Shown here piece by piece: positions 10,188-21,134 of a stretch of 47,445 nt of DNA. Each line of letters starts with the position of its first letter. Positions within the stretch are counted from its first letter, which is position 1. The translations under genes were made by a program, and so were the position numbers. The DNA lies in assembly GCA_013115125.1 (NCBI GenBank), contig JABANN010000249.1, positions 1-47,445 on the forward strand, read 5' to 3'. A model generated the notes under the pieces. That model did no database searches. It worked only from the letters and a program-made list of their open reading frames with translations, and was not told the DNA's origin. The DNA is from Perkinsus olseni. Its lineage: Eukaryota; Perkinsozoa; Perkinsida.

Positions 10188-10753
10188 GTACTTCAACACT
10201 CATCGTGGCCATGGGGACCTCCGAGCTCCCGATTCATTCCGAGTGCAGTCCAACCGGCTGTTGAGCAAGGTGCCCATCTTCTACCCTAGTCTGCATGGCA
10301 ACGTCCATCTCCTGCAAGGTGAGGTGGTTGCTTGGTTCGTCGGTAGTTTTATGTACTGTCATCGAGTTGTTCGCGTATCAGCATTGTCTTCATTCGGAGA
10401 AACTGAAATTTTGGGAAGGTTTCTGAACGCTAATAATAGCGTTAATTAAGTCGAGCGTTATTAAGCTAATTAATAAGTTGCCTTTGATATTTTCAGAATG
10501 CTTCACGAGGCGCCGGCGATCGTTCGTCCGTGGGTTCCCGCACTGTTATTATGATGATAATTCTGATGACAGGTCCAAGCCCTCAGGCCGCGCTGATGGC
10601 CTCCTACTCCTACTGCCGACAGTCGCGGAGGGAATCCTCATTCAGAGTTGTCGACCGGTGCCCTCCATGGACTCATGCGCTTTAAGAGAGTTCTCTTCAC
10701 AGTCGATGATGTGTGGGCCTTCAGTGACCGAATTCCGGAAACATTTATTCTGA
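10188..10753 (+). CDS. Spliced gene of unknown function
   Basis: Two exons are supported: 10188-10318 (opens with YFNTHRGHGDLRAPDSF, donor GTGAGG) and 10497-10753 (acceptor TTTTCAG, begins CFTRRRRSFVRG, stop at 10751-10753). The join keeps frame. A 5' exon must precede 10188; an ATG at 10037 opens a plausible Ser/Pro-rich reading but I could not fix its splice site. The intron between (178 nt) is very AT-rich and carries a small hairpin. No domain is recognised. Confidence 0.35.
10426..10443. repeat. Small perfect hairpin in AT-rich intron
   Basis: AACGCTA and TAGCGTT pair exactly around a 4-nt ATAA loop, followed by alternating TTAA-rich sequence, within the intron 10319-10496. Confidence 0.7.
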
Positions 10754-10861
10754 AGGGGGCGGGGAGGAAGGGAGTTCCGATATAGATGTGTCTTCGATGA
10801 GCTCACTGAAACTGACCAGCATCGACCTTGGATACTTTTTTCGGGGGTTCACCGGCAGTTG

Positions 10862-10873
10862 TGCACGCGTGCA
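10862..10873. promoter_or_regulatory. TGCACGCGTGCA element, copy 5
   Basis: Fully palindromic version (TGCACGCGTGCA), about 390 bp upstream of the ATG of the ZNFX1-like helicase. Confidence 0.4.
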
Positions 10874-10991
10874 AATTTTTCGTCCGTTGTGGTCAAAAAA
10901 CTTTTCGCAACGCGCTAGTCGTAGATTTTGTAAGTCACTGCGGTGAGATTCAGCAGGCGTTTTGCACAGCGGGTGTCTTCGTACTGTGTCT

Positions 10992-11032
10992 GTGTGTTTA
11001 TGGTTCAACACCGGAGCCGACTTGGCGAGACT
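10992..11032 (+). repeat. Dispersed 41-bp repeat, copy 1
   Basis: About 70% identical to copies at 18485-18525 and 28437-28477; shared core CAACRCCGG-(A/T)2-CCG. It lies about 220 bp upstream of the helicase ATG. A further weak similarity to the 18.5-kb copy follows (AAGGGAT...GATGGTT). Family unknown. Confidence 0.5.
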
Positions 11033-11252
11033 TCCATCGATGTGCTTACTGAGGGCTCTCGTACAGAAAACGGGAAGGGATAACCAGATGGTTTGCCAGG
11101 AGAAACTCGAGGCTTCTCTTGGATAGATATTTTATCGCACTGTCATCTCAGTCTGAAGGCTCGTCACTTCCTGGGTGCACTGCGCTAGCTATACTGATGA
11201 AGAGAGAATTCTGCTGGACGAGTTGGTTGAATTTCGGTATGCAGTTTTCTCG

Positions 11253-14200
11253 ATGGCCCCTTCATGTCACTTTTACGCCAGGGGAAACTGTCGGAACGGC
11301 GAGGCCTGCCGCTTCTCCCACACCGAGGCTAAGGAGGACAAGGTCGTCGACCGGGATGTCATCAACTCTCTGTCCGACGCCAATCGGTTCCTGAGAACCA
11401 TCAACAAGCACAGAAACGCCGACGTCGTGCTTGAAAAAGTTCATCTGTTGCGAGACAAGCTCAATGGCTACATCCGCGACCTCGCCCAGGCTGAGCTAAG
11501 GATACTTTTTGAAGTCCTGGGAAGGTGCTCTGAGGCCTTTGACCGACCGGCGTACGAGGAGGTCCTCAGATGTGTCAGCGCTAACGTGATCATGTCCATC
11601 CCACCGTTTGTGAACCAGCTGATGTCCCCGGTGGGGCTGGTGAGCTGCATGCGTGTGCTGGTCGAGGTCGGTCGGGTCGATCCGGTGGCGGCTGCGCTGG
11701 TCCCGGTGGAGCTGCTGGCCAGCCGAGCGGATGCCCTAGCGTGTACCGAGGAGATGACTGAGGTGCCTCTGAGGCAGATTCAATTCTATAAAAACGGTGG
11801 GGCCCTGAAGAATTTTCGGGCGAGTCGAGATCGGCGACGCCCGGCGGAGTTGGCCCCGGACGAACAGCATGAGTATGAGGATCTCATGGCTGAGGGACAG
11901 CTGATGCCGTCCTTGGAGGAAATCACCGACGAAGGGGCGCCGCCGGAGGGCCTGAGGAAACTGAAGAATCGTGAAGCGGAAAAGTGGGAATCTTCCAGTG
12001 CGGCCGAGTTGCTGCTGTATCGGGCCACTCACTACTACTGTCTAAGGCAGGAGTTCTTAGTACCCTTGAAGGAGGCCTTGGTCCACTCGTTAGGGCTTGT
12101 CACCGACTCTGGTATCCCTCCAAAGGCGATGTGTTACAGCCATGTGAAGGCTCTGAAGCAGCCCTTCGGGGTCTCCGGTACCACCGAGGCCTTTATTCAA
12201 GTTCACTTCGTCTGCCCTCGCCCTGTGGACTTTACTCTTGGTCGCCATCTCATCTACGGCTCCCTTGTGGCTCTCTTCCGCACGTCCACCGGAACCCCCT
12301 TCGGCGAGCCCGATTCTGAGTCGCGCATCTACGCCACTGTCGAGAACTTCGATCTTCGTCGGACGGGCGGGACGAGGTCCAACAGCGGTACCGTCGGCCT
12401 GGCCTTTGATGACGATAATTTCCGCCGCTTCCAGTTTGACGCTGAGTACTGTATGCTAGAGAGCCCCGACTACTTTATGGCGAAGCGGCCGGTCTTTGAC
12501 TTCCTGCGAGATGAGGATCTCCTTCGCGGCATGCCATTGCTCTCCGGGGTCCTCGGGACGGTGGAGCCTAGTGTCGACCCACCGCCGTATTTGATGGCGG
12601 CGAAGGTGGATCTCTCTCCTCTGTACGCAGGGGCTGGAGAGGGCTCTGTTGTTGCTGATCCCTTGGCACCGTGGCCGAAGCTGACGGGAAAGCCGATCGA
12701 GTTGGATGCTGCTCAGGAGGAGGCGATGAAGCACATACTGAAGACGCCAGTGGCGATCGTGCAAGGTGAGCTGCTCGACGAGGGCTGATCCGTGGTGGTG
12801 ATTTTGTGTTCTTTTAGGTCCTCCAGGGACGGGGAAAAGTTATCTGGGTGAGAAGTCCGCCCGCATTGCACGAGGCGTGTTGGACTTCAAGCACTACGAA
12901 GAGCCGATCCTCGCGGTCACTCTCACCAACCACGCCTTGGACCAGTTCCTTGTCGATCTGCTACATGTCGTACCTCACATGATGAAGGGACAGATAGTTC
13001 GTTTTGGCGGCCGATCGCAGACTGAGAACGAGGAGCTCCAGCGCTGCCACTCGGCAGCGGTTCAAGTCCAGGGAGACTCGCGAGGAGTACACGAAGCGAA
13101 AGTGCAAGTTCCGGGACAAGTTGCTCGGCATCAAGCGTTTAACTTTGAACTCTGTCTGTCGAACTGTGTGGCCCTTTACCAAGGCGGGGATGCTCAGCAG
13201 CTCTGTGCTCTTGCCTACATGCCGTTCAGTCTCTTTCGGAAGATTCTGAGGCCACCAGGGTGGAAGACAAGTTTCTCAAAGTTGGGCTTCCACCCGGCTG
13301 AGTTCGCGCTGTTGGCGTTGAGGGCGTGGCTGGAGGATGACGAGGGAGAGCTGGCCCGCAGCGAGAAGGAGCTGTTGCAGCGGTGGGGCATCAGGATGGA
13401 CGACAATCGGCGTGTAAGACTTCAAAACGCTTCCGAGCCCCTGCTGGCCATTATCGTCATAAGACGTTCGGCGCTTTGCCGGAGGAGGCCCGCCGAGGGC
13501 TGCTGCAGATGATGGTCTCGGGGGCGGACGGGGAAGTGCGGAGGCTGTTCGAGCACGCCATTCCGGAGCCGGAGGAAGATGATGATGAGGAAGAGGAGGT
13601 TGATATGGATAGGATACGATTAATAGAAGGGGAACGGCACTTTGACGACTTGGCAGGCGTTGAGGAAATGCAAGATGAGCAAGGAGAGCAAGTGGACGAG
13701 GAGGCACCGGTGGTGGAAGGCCCCATGGAACGACCGTCTAGCAATGACTGTGATAGCGTGAGGATCGGCGCAGATTGGAAGAGCGACTTCTCCATGGCCG
13801 CGGTGCTGCAGCGAAGGATTCGGTCGAAGTTGGAAGAGTCTCTGAACGCTAATATCGTGGCTGCAGCATGCCACAACAGCGTCCACGATGCGGGGATGAG
13901 GGTCGTCCGTCGAGGGTCTCGCCGGAATAAAAGGGGGGTCCTGGAGGCTGTGGGAGCGGCCTTGGAGGGGCCGATGAAGGTCAGACTGCATCAGTTGTAC
14001 GCGGATGGCCGGGAGATGGCCAAGTCGTATGCTCAGCAACGGAAGGCCTTGGCGCTGAGGGCGTGTCGGGGGGCGAAGCTGGTGGGAATGACGAGCACTT
14101 ACGCGGCCTTGAACCGGGACCTTCTTCATAGAGTGGGTCCGAGGGTGGTGGTGATCGAGGAGGCCGGGGAGCTATTGGAGTGCCAGCTGGTCGCGAGTTT

Positions 14201-16816
14201 GTCGTCGCCGAATCTGCAACACTTAGTGTTGATCGGAGATCATCAGCAGCTGCGGCCGAAAGTGAACGTCTATGAGTTGACTAAGAAGAACCATTTCGAT
14301 ATTTCCCTCTTCGAACGACTCATCAACGTTGGGGTTCCCTTCGCGAGACTGACAACGCAGCTGAGGATGCGACCAGAGGTCAGTCAGCTGGTGCAGCACT
14401 TTTACGTTGACGGGTTGATCGACCATGAGAGGGTGAAGGTGTATGATCGAGTTGGTGGCGTCTCTAAGGACGTCTTCTTCATGGACCATCGTGAAAGGGA
14501 GCAGGCCTTTGAGGGCACGTCCAAGCGGAATGAGTTCGAGGCCCGGTACGCGGCCAAGCTTGCCCTGTACTTGGTCCGAACGCAGCAGTACAACGCTGAG
14601 GATATCACCCTGCTGACGCCTTACATCGGCCAGAAGAGGTTGATACGTAACTCTCTCGATGCTGATCTGCGGAGGAGCCCGGACGGTGTCAAGGCTGGGG
14701 CCCGGGTGGTGACTATCGATGACTATCAGGGCGAGGAGAATAAGATTGTTATCCTGTCTTTGGTGCGGTCGAATAAGGCACGGAAGATCGGCTTCACTGG
14801 GATCGAGAACCGCGTTATCGTGGCGATGTCCCGGGCGAAGGAAGGCCTTTACATCATCGGCAACTCGGAGATGTTCGGGAACGCCTTGAGCTGGGAAGCT
14901 ATTATCTGCAAGTTGCGAGCTCAGATGAGAATTGGTCCGGCGTTAACGCTGCAGTGTCGAGTGCATCCTGAACAACTTGAGCAGGTCGCGATGCCGGAGG
15001 ACTTCATCCACGTCAAGGACGGTGGCTGTCGCCTTCCCTGTCGACGCTTACTGGACCGTTGTGGCCACCGGTGTCCGCTGAATTGTCATGTCTTCGACCA
15101 TGAGCAGGTCTGCTGCGACAAGCCGTGCAATCGGGCGCGCCCGGCTGGTTGTGGTCATAGGTGTATCCACTTGTGTTGGGAGTGCACTCGGTCTAAGTCC
15201 ACTCCTGAAGACCCCTGTCCGACCCCCTGCGCTACCTTGGTACCGGTGACGCTTGCCTGTGGCCATACTAAGCGGGTTCGATGCCATTATCGGGGTGACG
15301 AGGTTGAGCTGCGGTGCCATACTCAAGTGATTGTGAAGTTGCCATGTGGACACGACTTGAGGACGTCGTGTTATAAGTCCCGGAGACCGGTCATTGAGCT
15401 CAGCTGTGAGTTCACGAGGAAAGTTCGACTTGGAAGGTGCGGCCATGAGGTCACTCAGAAGTGCCACGATGTGCCGAAGTGCGGTCACCGGTGCGACGAG
15501 CAGCTCTCCTGCGGTCACCCCTGTCCTAAAAAGTGCTATCCAGCTCACACTCACGATGGTGTCAAATGTGAGGAGGCCTGCGAGGAGACGCTGGCCTGCG
15601 GTCACTTCTGTGACGAGAAGTGCGGGCAACCCCACACTCGTCTGTGCCAGGAGGAGTGTGGTCTCCAGTGCCTTCACGGTCACACCTGCGGCAAGCCCTG
15701 CTATGAGTTCTGCGTTCCATGTCGTGAGAAGTGCCCGTGGAAATGTCCTCATCACAGATGCAAAAAGCTGTGCTTTGAGCCTTGTGACCGTCCTCGCTGT
15801 GACCAGGCCTGCCCGTTGAAGTTGGAGTGTGCGCATGCGTGCCAAGGGTTGTGTGGCGAGCCTTGTCCGCTATGTCCGGTCTGCTACCATGACGTCACCT
15901 GTGGCATATCTTTTGAGGAGATCGGGTCTGCAAGGGAGGACGACGCTAGGATCTATACGCTGCCGGAGTGTGGTCATACATTCTACCTCGACAGCTTGGA
16001 CCAGTAAGTACTCGGGGCTCGGACGGTTCGCTTCGGTAACGTCCTTCCAATAGCCGTCCTCTTTCATCTCGGTTGATCTGGAATTGATTATCAGGCGTGA
16101 AGGAAGGTTTTAGATTGCACTGCATGTCAACGCTACAGCGAATCCTCAACTGTGCACACCAGCGAGAGTCTAAGCCTCAACAACCGACGTTCCACTATAA
16201 ACTCGCACGCGAGGTTTCAGAGTCGTTTCTGAGTTTTCAAAGTTCTTCGCTTCTGCGGCAAGCGTGCATACGATGTGCTCAGGTACATGGACTACAACCC
16301 TACTCGTGGCGAGCATCAGGCGATACAATTAAGGGCCTGCCCAGTCTGCAGGGAGCCGATCTTCACTGCCCCGAGGTGCGACGCCGGTTGGCCTTTGATT
16401 ATCACTCTGTGCGTAGAGGGAGACCTTCTACTGAGCTGATTCCGCAGGGCCAAGAAAACTGGACGCACCTTAGGTACGGAAATGTCATCAAAGCTCAAGT
16501 GTCGCTGGTGGCCAAGGTCAAGGAGAAGCTCATCGCTGCTACGCGGGAACTGACCCTCCGTGAGCGTCTAGAGGTCAACGCCGCCATGCAGAGCGAGCGA
16601 GGAGTGCTGGGGGCAGCGGCAGGCCACTGGTATGCCTGTCCGAATGGCCACCCCTATTTCATCGCTGACTGCGGCGGCGCCAACCAAGTCACAAGGTGTC
16701 CAGACTGCGGTGCTTCTATCGGCGGTACGGGCTACCGTATCGAGAGGGGCAATCGCTTTATGGCCGACTTTACAGGCGAGGGTGCGAGACCACAATGGCC
16801 CAACCAGGGCGAATGA
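11253..16816 (+). CDS. ZNFX1-like NFX1-type zinc finger SF1 RNA helicase
   Basis: Five exons: 11253-12765, 12818-13413, 13464-16003, 16283-16375, 16474-16816 (5085 nt, 1694 aa). Each join is fixed by a conserved motif or frame. Order: CCCH finger (C5-x7-C13-x5-C19-x3-H23); helical N-terminal region; Walker A GPPGTGKS (about 505-512, split by intron 1); Walker B-like VVIEEAGELLE (about 932); GDHQQLRP (about 962); TIDDYQGEEN (about 1121); VAMSRAKEGLYI (about 1157); a row of NF-X1 Cys/His fingers (about 1223-1515); ECGHTFYLDSLDQ joined to CPVCREPI; C-terminal RZ-type finger (HWYACPNGHPY...CPDCGASIGG). This is the architecture of ZNFX1, an Upf1-like helicase that in animals acts in dsRNA sensing and small-RNA granules. 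The extra N-terminal CCCH finger is unusual. The ATG at 11253 is chosen because the finger starts at once, as in the paralogue at 17337. In 13060-13140 another frame reads better than the model. Confidence 0.9.
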
Positions 16817-17336
16817 TTTGGTAGATTTTTGGTAGGCTAGTCATTGATATTGATTTTTCTTATACTATTCGCGCTTGCGCCTCCAATCAATAAAGGCTGA
16901 CCCAGTCGATGGCTCTTCAATGAGGGATGTTGTTGCTCCTGTAGATCTCGTGTGTTGTCTGTAGTGTCTAGTATGAAGCCATTGGATCGCATCTGCTATT
17001 GGTACCAGCGCGTCTCGGCTTCCAATCATTCTGTGGGTTTACCCGCGGTCCCTGATTACAATCGTAGCAGTATGGCTTCCTGGTGCGCGAGCGCTCAAAT
17101 GTAGTCGGGTTGCTCGTCCGGTGGAGGCTTTCACGGAGCCTTTTTCGAGGGAGACTCGCTACAGGCTGTGAACAGTCGAGAATCGAGTTGTGTGAAATAC
17201 TAGCCCATTCTTCGCCTCCCTTCACGTGCTTGATTTGAGCACAAAGCAGGTCGAGTAGTGGCCCCTGTTGTGATCTTTCCTGGCCCCGGAATCCGGGGTC
17301 CGGTCGAAGAAGCTCCCTCAGTTGATTGTTTGCCCA
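16817..17336. other. Intergenic spacer between the two zinc-finger genes
   Basis: About 520 bp. AATAAA-like sequence (CAATAAAGG near 16888) after the helicase stop is a possible polyadenylation signal. No coding exon is convincing. Confidence 0.5.
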
Positions 17337-18191
17337 ATGCCTCCTCCCTGTCGCTACCATGAGGCCGGTGAGCGTTGTCCCCATGGCCTTCACTGCAAAT
17401 ACTATCACAATCCCCGTCGAGGGGCGGCCTTGGTCCGATGCCAGTTCTACGATCATGGTCACTGCAGATTCGGCTACGCGTGTCAGTTTCTGCACTCCGA
17501 TAAGAAGCCCGTTTGCCACTTCTTTGCCCGCGGTCAGTGTCGTAATGGTGCTGCTTGCCTGTTCTCTCACGATTGCCCTTCTAACGCTGAGGAATCGGTC
17601 TGTCACTTTTTTCTAAAGGGCGAGTGTAAGAATGGGGAGACCTGTCGGTTCTTGCATCAGCAGTCCGACGACCAGCAACCAGCCCGCAGTCGATATGAGG
17701 AGACGATAGTCTCTCCGAAGAGGGCAGCCGTCTTCCTGGAGCGCGTTAGTCGCCACAAGGGAGACAAATTCTGCTTGGATGCTTTACTTGAGCAGAAGGG
17801 GCCTCTCAGGAACTTCATCCGCGACTTGGGCGTTTGTGAGCTCGCGAATCTTTTCGCGCTACTGGGTCGTTGCGGTGAGGTCGAGGAGAAGCAGAAGTAT
17901 GAAGAGCTCATCGGTGCGTTGAGTACAAGCTTGATAATCGGTGCACCGCGGTATATAGAGAGCATCAGTGGAGAGGCTCAGCTGCTGGCCTGCACAAAGG
18001 TCCTGGTCGATGCTGCCAGACTGAACCGCATTTTTGCCAGACAAGTTCCTGTGATTCGACTCGTGAAGAAGTCGAGGGATCTAGAAGTCAAGAATGAGAC
18101 GCTCGAGGGGTTGTTGATGAGATTGAAGGTCCACAAGAATAACGGTCGTCTATCAGGCCGCTCTCTCGGAACTCCACAGAAGGGCGGCTGA
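17337..18191 (+). CDS. Four-CCCH-finger protein, helicase-less ZNFX1 paralogue
   Basis: One 284-codon exon, head-to-tail with the helicase. Four CCCH fingers lie in the first ~110 residues: C5-x8-C-x5-C-x3-H, then three of the form C-x7-C-x5-C-x3-H. The third (CHFFARGQCRNGAACLFSH) is nearly the same as the helicase finger. The rest (about 125-284) matches the helical N-terminal region of the helicase (FIRDLGVCELANLFALLGRC against YIRDLAQAELRILFEVLGRC) up to the stretch KVHKNNGRLSGRS, corresponding to FYKNGGALKNFRA, and then stops. So the gene equals the helicase N-terminus with three more fingers and no ATPase. It may bind the same RNA or partner as the helicase, as a regulator or decoy, or it may be a truncated duplicate. 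CCCH fingers commonly bind AU-rich RNA. Confidence 0.85.
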   Translation: MPPPCRYHEAGERCPHGLHCKYYHNPRRGAALVRCQFYDHGHCRFGYACQFLHSDKKPVCHFFARGQCRNGAACLFSHDCPSNAEESVCHFFLKGECKNGETCRFLHQQSDDQQPARSRYEETIVSPKRAAVFLERVSRHKGDKFCLDALLEQKGPLRNFIRDLGVCELANLFALLGRCGEVEEKQKYEELIGALSTSLIIGAPRYIESISGEAQLLACTKVLVDAARLNRIFARQVPVIRLVKKSRDLEVKNETLEGLLMRLKVHKNNGRLSGRSLGTPQKGG

Positions 18192-18270
18192 GATCATGGC
18201 TGCTCTTTCGTTTGCCTTTGCCTCTCGGATAGGGACTTGACTTTTCTCATGATTACTGTATTGATGTGTG

Positions 18271-18294
18271 CTGCTGCTGCTGCTGCTGCTGCTG
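18271..18294 (+). repeat. (CTG)8 microsatellite
   Basis: Eight perfect CTG units in the spacer 80 bp after the CCCH gene. Confidence 0.95.
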
Positions 18295-18484
18295 ATGGTT
18301 AGAATTCTGTGCTCCTGCCCTCATGGGGTCGGTGGGGTCCGCTCGTCAGTCGATGGCAGTTTTTACTTTTCCGTAATTCGTGATTGCGTGGAGTCCCGCT
18401 CAGTGAGGGCGTGGCTTCGGTTCGCCTCCTGAATGGCCCTCATGAGTAACCGCAAACGTCCGAGTCGGATTTTGTCGAGGGTTT

Positions 18485-18525
18485 GTGAGTCCATAGTCCA
18501 ACACCGGAACCGGCCTAGTTAGATT
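18485..18525 (+). repeat. Dispersed 41-bp repeat, copy 2
   Basis: Matches 28437-28477 at about 33 of 41 positions and 10992-11032 at about 29 of 41. It lies about 430 bp upstream of the Aurora kinase ATG. Confidence 0.55.
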
Positions 18526-18610
18526 GAGGGGAGCTTCCTGCACAGATCGATGTGAAGGGATTATCGGATGGTTCGTCGAAAGGCGTGTCTGCGCTGATTG
18601 ATGAAACGGC

Positions 18611-18635
18611 TGGTCGGAGGTTCGAACCTGAGCTG
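18611..18635 (+). other. B-box-like tRNA relic
   Basis: Contains GGTTCGAACC (18619-18629 region), a good pol III B-box, with weak flanking pairing and no A-box or acceptor stem that I can find. A decayed tRNA or SINE fragment is the likeliest reading. Confidence 0.35.
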
Positions 18636-18775
18636 CTGCATTTTTACGCCTTTACTGACTTTCAATCGCGGACCGTTGAATCCCTATTTCCTGTAGGGTT
18701 CGGGAGCCAATCATCATTGAATGAGATACTAGTAGCTGAACATCTGCTCCTGTTCTCGAACGCGTCCATGAGATC

Positions 18776-18787
18776 TGCACGCATGCG
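18776..18787. promoter_or_regulatory. TGCACGCATGCG element, copy 6
   Basis: One-base variant of the recurrent 12-mer, about 170 bp upstream of the Aurora kinase ATG and in the position expected of a promoter element. Confidence 0.4.
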
Positions 18788-18955
18788 CATGGTGCGGTGC
18801 CCCTGCTGATAGTCTTGTGGAACTGGCTACAGTAGCATTAGCAGTTTATTACTAATCCAGTTGAAAACGTTTTTCGTATATTCTGTTCACCTCTGCGGGA
18901 CTCCTTTCGAACTCCGGTCCCCTTCAATAACAGGTGGTATTGATAGTGTCCAGTA

Positions 18956-21134
18956 ATGGCATCGGGATTCAAGCACATTCTTGGTGATCGTGAGAATGAT
19001 CAACATGCGGAGAATCGCCACGGCATCTCCCCGGTGGACAAGGCTCTGGTTATGGAGAAGGCGCCGATATTCTCGGTAGGTTTGACTCTTAATAGGGAGC
19101 AGCCTAGTTGTGATGAGTGATGTGAATCTTGAATCCGCTAATGCTGTCGCCGGGAATTGAACCGGCGACTTCGAGCGATTGAGTATGGCGGTGATTTCTG
19201 CGGTCAGCGAAACGACATCGATATCGGAATGAAGCTCGGGAGCGGGAAGTTCGGCAATGTCTACGTCGCGAGGTGAGTTTCGTGGCGCGCGACGGTTCCT
19301 CGGCCGGACTGGTTTTCAGGGAAAGAAGAAGCCACTTCGTATTCGCCCTCAAAGTGCTTCACAAGAAGCAGCTTATTAAGGTAGGGTGTACTGGCGGAGT
19401 ATCTTAGGTTGATGCTTGTCTTTTAAGCATGGGGTTGAACACCAACTTCGACGAGAGATCGAGATTCAGTCCCACTTGCGTCATGTAAATATCTTACGGT
19501 GCGTTATGAGAATCTTCCGATCTCGTGGCTAAAGATTCCCCTCAGTTTGTTCAACTACTTCTGGGATGAGAAATGCGTCTACCTCATGCTCGAGATGGCC
19601 CCAGGGGGAGAGCTGTATAAGATGCTCACCGAGAAGGTCAGGAGTATCTTGCGCACATCGAAGAATTTGATATCTTTCAGACCCGCTTTTCGGAAGCTAG
19701 AAGCGCGTGGTACATGCGGCAAATGGTGCTAGCGATTCAGTATTGTCACAAGAAGCATGTCATCCACCGGGATATCAAGCCAGAGAATATCCTGATCGGT
19801 CAGCTGCGCACAGCGAAGAATTTTCTCCACCGTGAACCGCAGGTCTCAATGATACTCTAAAGATCGCAGACTTCGGCTGGTCGGTGCATGCTCCCAATTC
19901 AAGACGCGAAACTTTCTGTGGAACTTTGGTGAAGTCACGGCGACCGAAGCCGCGACATTGAGAAGACGTCATTTCGTCTTATCAGGACTATCTTCCGCCC
20001 GAGATGGTTGGCTCGCAGAAGCACGATTTTGGCGTTGATATTTGGGGCCTGGGCGTACTAGCGTAATGAGGGGACCGGTGGTGGTGGATCTTCTTGATGG
20101 CTATTCGCGTGGGAAGATACCGAAGCTGCATCTGTGTTTTTGCGTATTTTTGATTAGAAGTGTGTTATTAGAATCGCTGCGGATGGTATGTCCCCAGGTA
20201 CGAGTTCCTGGTTGGCTCGCCGCCTTTCGAGGACGAGTCGAAGAAGGCGACCTATCAGAAGATCAAGAATGTCGACGTTAAATTCCCGAGCTTTCTCAGT
20301 CGCCAAGCCATCAGCCTCATTCGGGTAGGAATCTACTGGGCCCCCCGTGATGGGAGCTCTTTCGGACGGTCGGGCTTTCAACCGAGGTTCGTTGTGACGG
20401 CACTCATTGTCAGCCTGGATTTTACGCATTCACAAGCTAGATAATGCCCCTTTCTTAAGAAGTTTGTCACTTATAGAACGGTTCTCACATGAAAGACGTC
20501 AAGGCGCCGCAAATGTGTCGTATGTATACTGAGGTACATATTCTGTGGATGCATCGTGGACGCATCTTCGTGTGAAATACGAGTAATTCATAACGCAGCT
20601 TTTACCGCTTTGGTGGATTGAAGGCGAAGTCTGTTCTCTGTGATGTAGGGCATGCTCGTGAAGGATCCCGCTAAGAGGATGAGTCTGGAAGATATACTTC
20701 GGCATCCATGGATCAGACAGCAGTGTGAGCATCCTGAAGCTAAGAAGAGGTGATATTGTTCTATGGGAGCTCAGCTCTACTCGTCTTTTCGACTGCCTGT
20801 CGTATCTGCACGATTTCTCATTTTATGGTATGAGTGGGACGTCCTGTAGAATCGAAGAAGTTCAGTCGACGCGTTTCGCTAGAGGAGCTGCCTGCTCTCC
20901 TGGTTCGTTCAGTGCAGTAGGTGCGCTGACGTTTCACGCGCCTAGGTTAGTAGCGCTGAGTGTAGCTCGGAGATCGGGAGTCTGACGGGTGAATCGCAGG
21001 GCGCACTTAGACCGATTGCATCATTCAGTGGTGACTCCGCGATTGGGTGGTTCAGGTGTCTCGAGCGCTATGGTGGCCATCCGGATATCGGCGACGAAGC
21101 CAAGCCTACGGCGGCTAAGAAATTGAAGATTTAA
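18956..21134 (+). CDS. Aurora-family serine/threonine kinase
   Basis: Eleven exons: 18956-19075, 19208-19272, 19320-19380, 19428-19498, 19546-19636, 19681-19798, 19843-19928, 19986-20062, 20198-20324, 20649-20749, 21056-21134 (996 nt, 331 aa). Glycine loop GSGKFGNV (51-58), ATP-binding Lys in FALKVL (73), catalytic HRDIKPEN (Asp167), DFGWS (185-189), activation loop [16 protein letters not shown] with Thr199 at the place of the Aurora T-loop threonine, HPW near the C-lobe end, and a basic tail (KKLKI). DFGWS with CGTLDYLPPEM is diagnostic of Aurora kinases, which drive mitotic spindle assembly and cytokinesis. The N-terminus before the kinase domain is only about 43 residues. Seven introns are 44-57 nt; the other three longest of the set are 135-324 nt and intron 1 is 132 nt. 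Intron 1 contains an antisense tRNA-like sequence. The last exon is short but joins in frame and ends at TAA. Confidence 0.92.
19125..19202 (-). other. tRNA-like sequence inside Aurora intron 1
   Basis: On the minus strand it contains a perfect B-box (GGTTCAATTCC) inside an 8-bp stem (GTCGCCGG with CCGGCGAC). The 5' half of a tRNA is not recognisable and no A-box is clear. Likely a decayed tRNA or SINE fragment inserted antisense to the kinase gene, inside its first intron (19076-19207). Confidence 0.5.

Noticed and set aside
15830-15842. TGCGCATGCGTG, a match to the recurrent 12-mer
   Set aside because: It lies in codons of a conserved NF-X1 finger (Cys-Ala-His-Ala-Cys), so it is explained by coding.
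15048-15845. A 265-codon open frame on the minus strand
   Set aside because: It lies opposite the NF-X1 Cys/His fingers of the helicase; the regular C/H codons keep the other strand open. No start context or domain.
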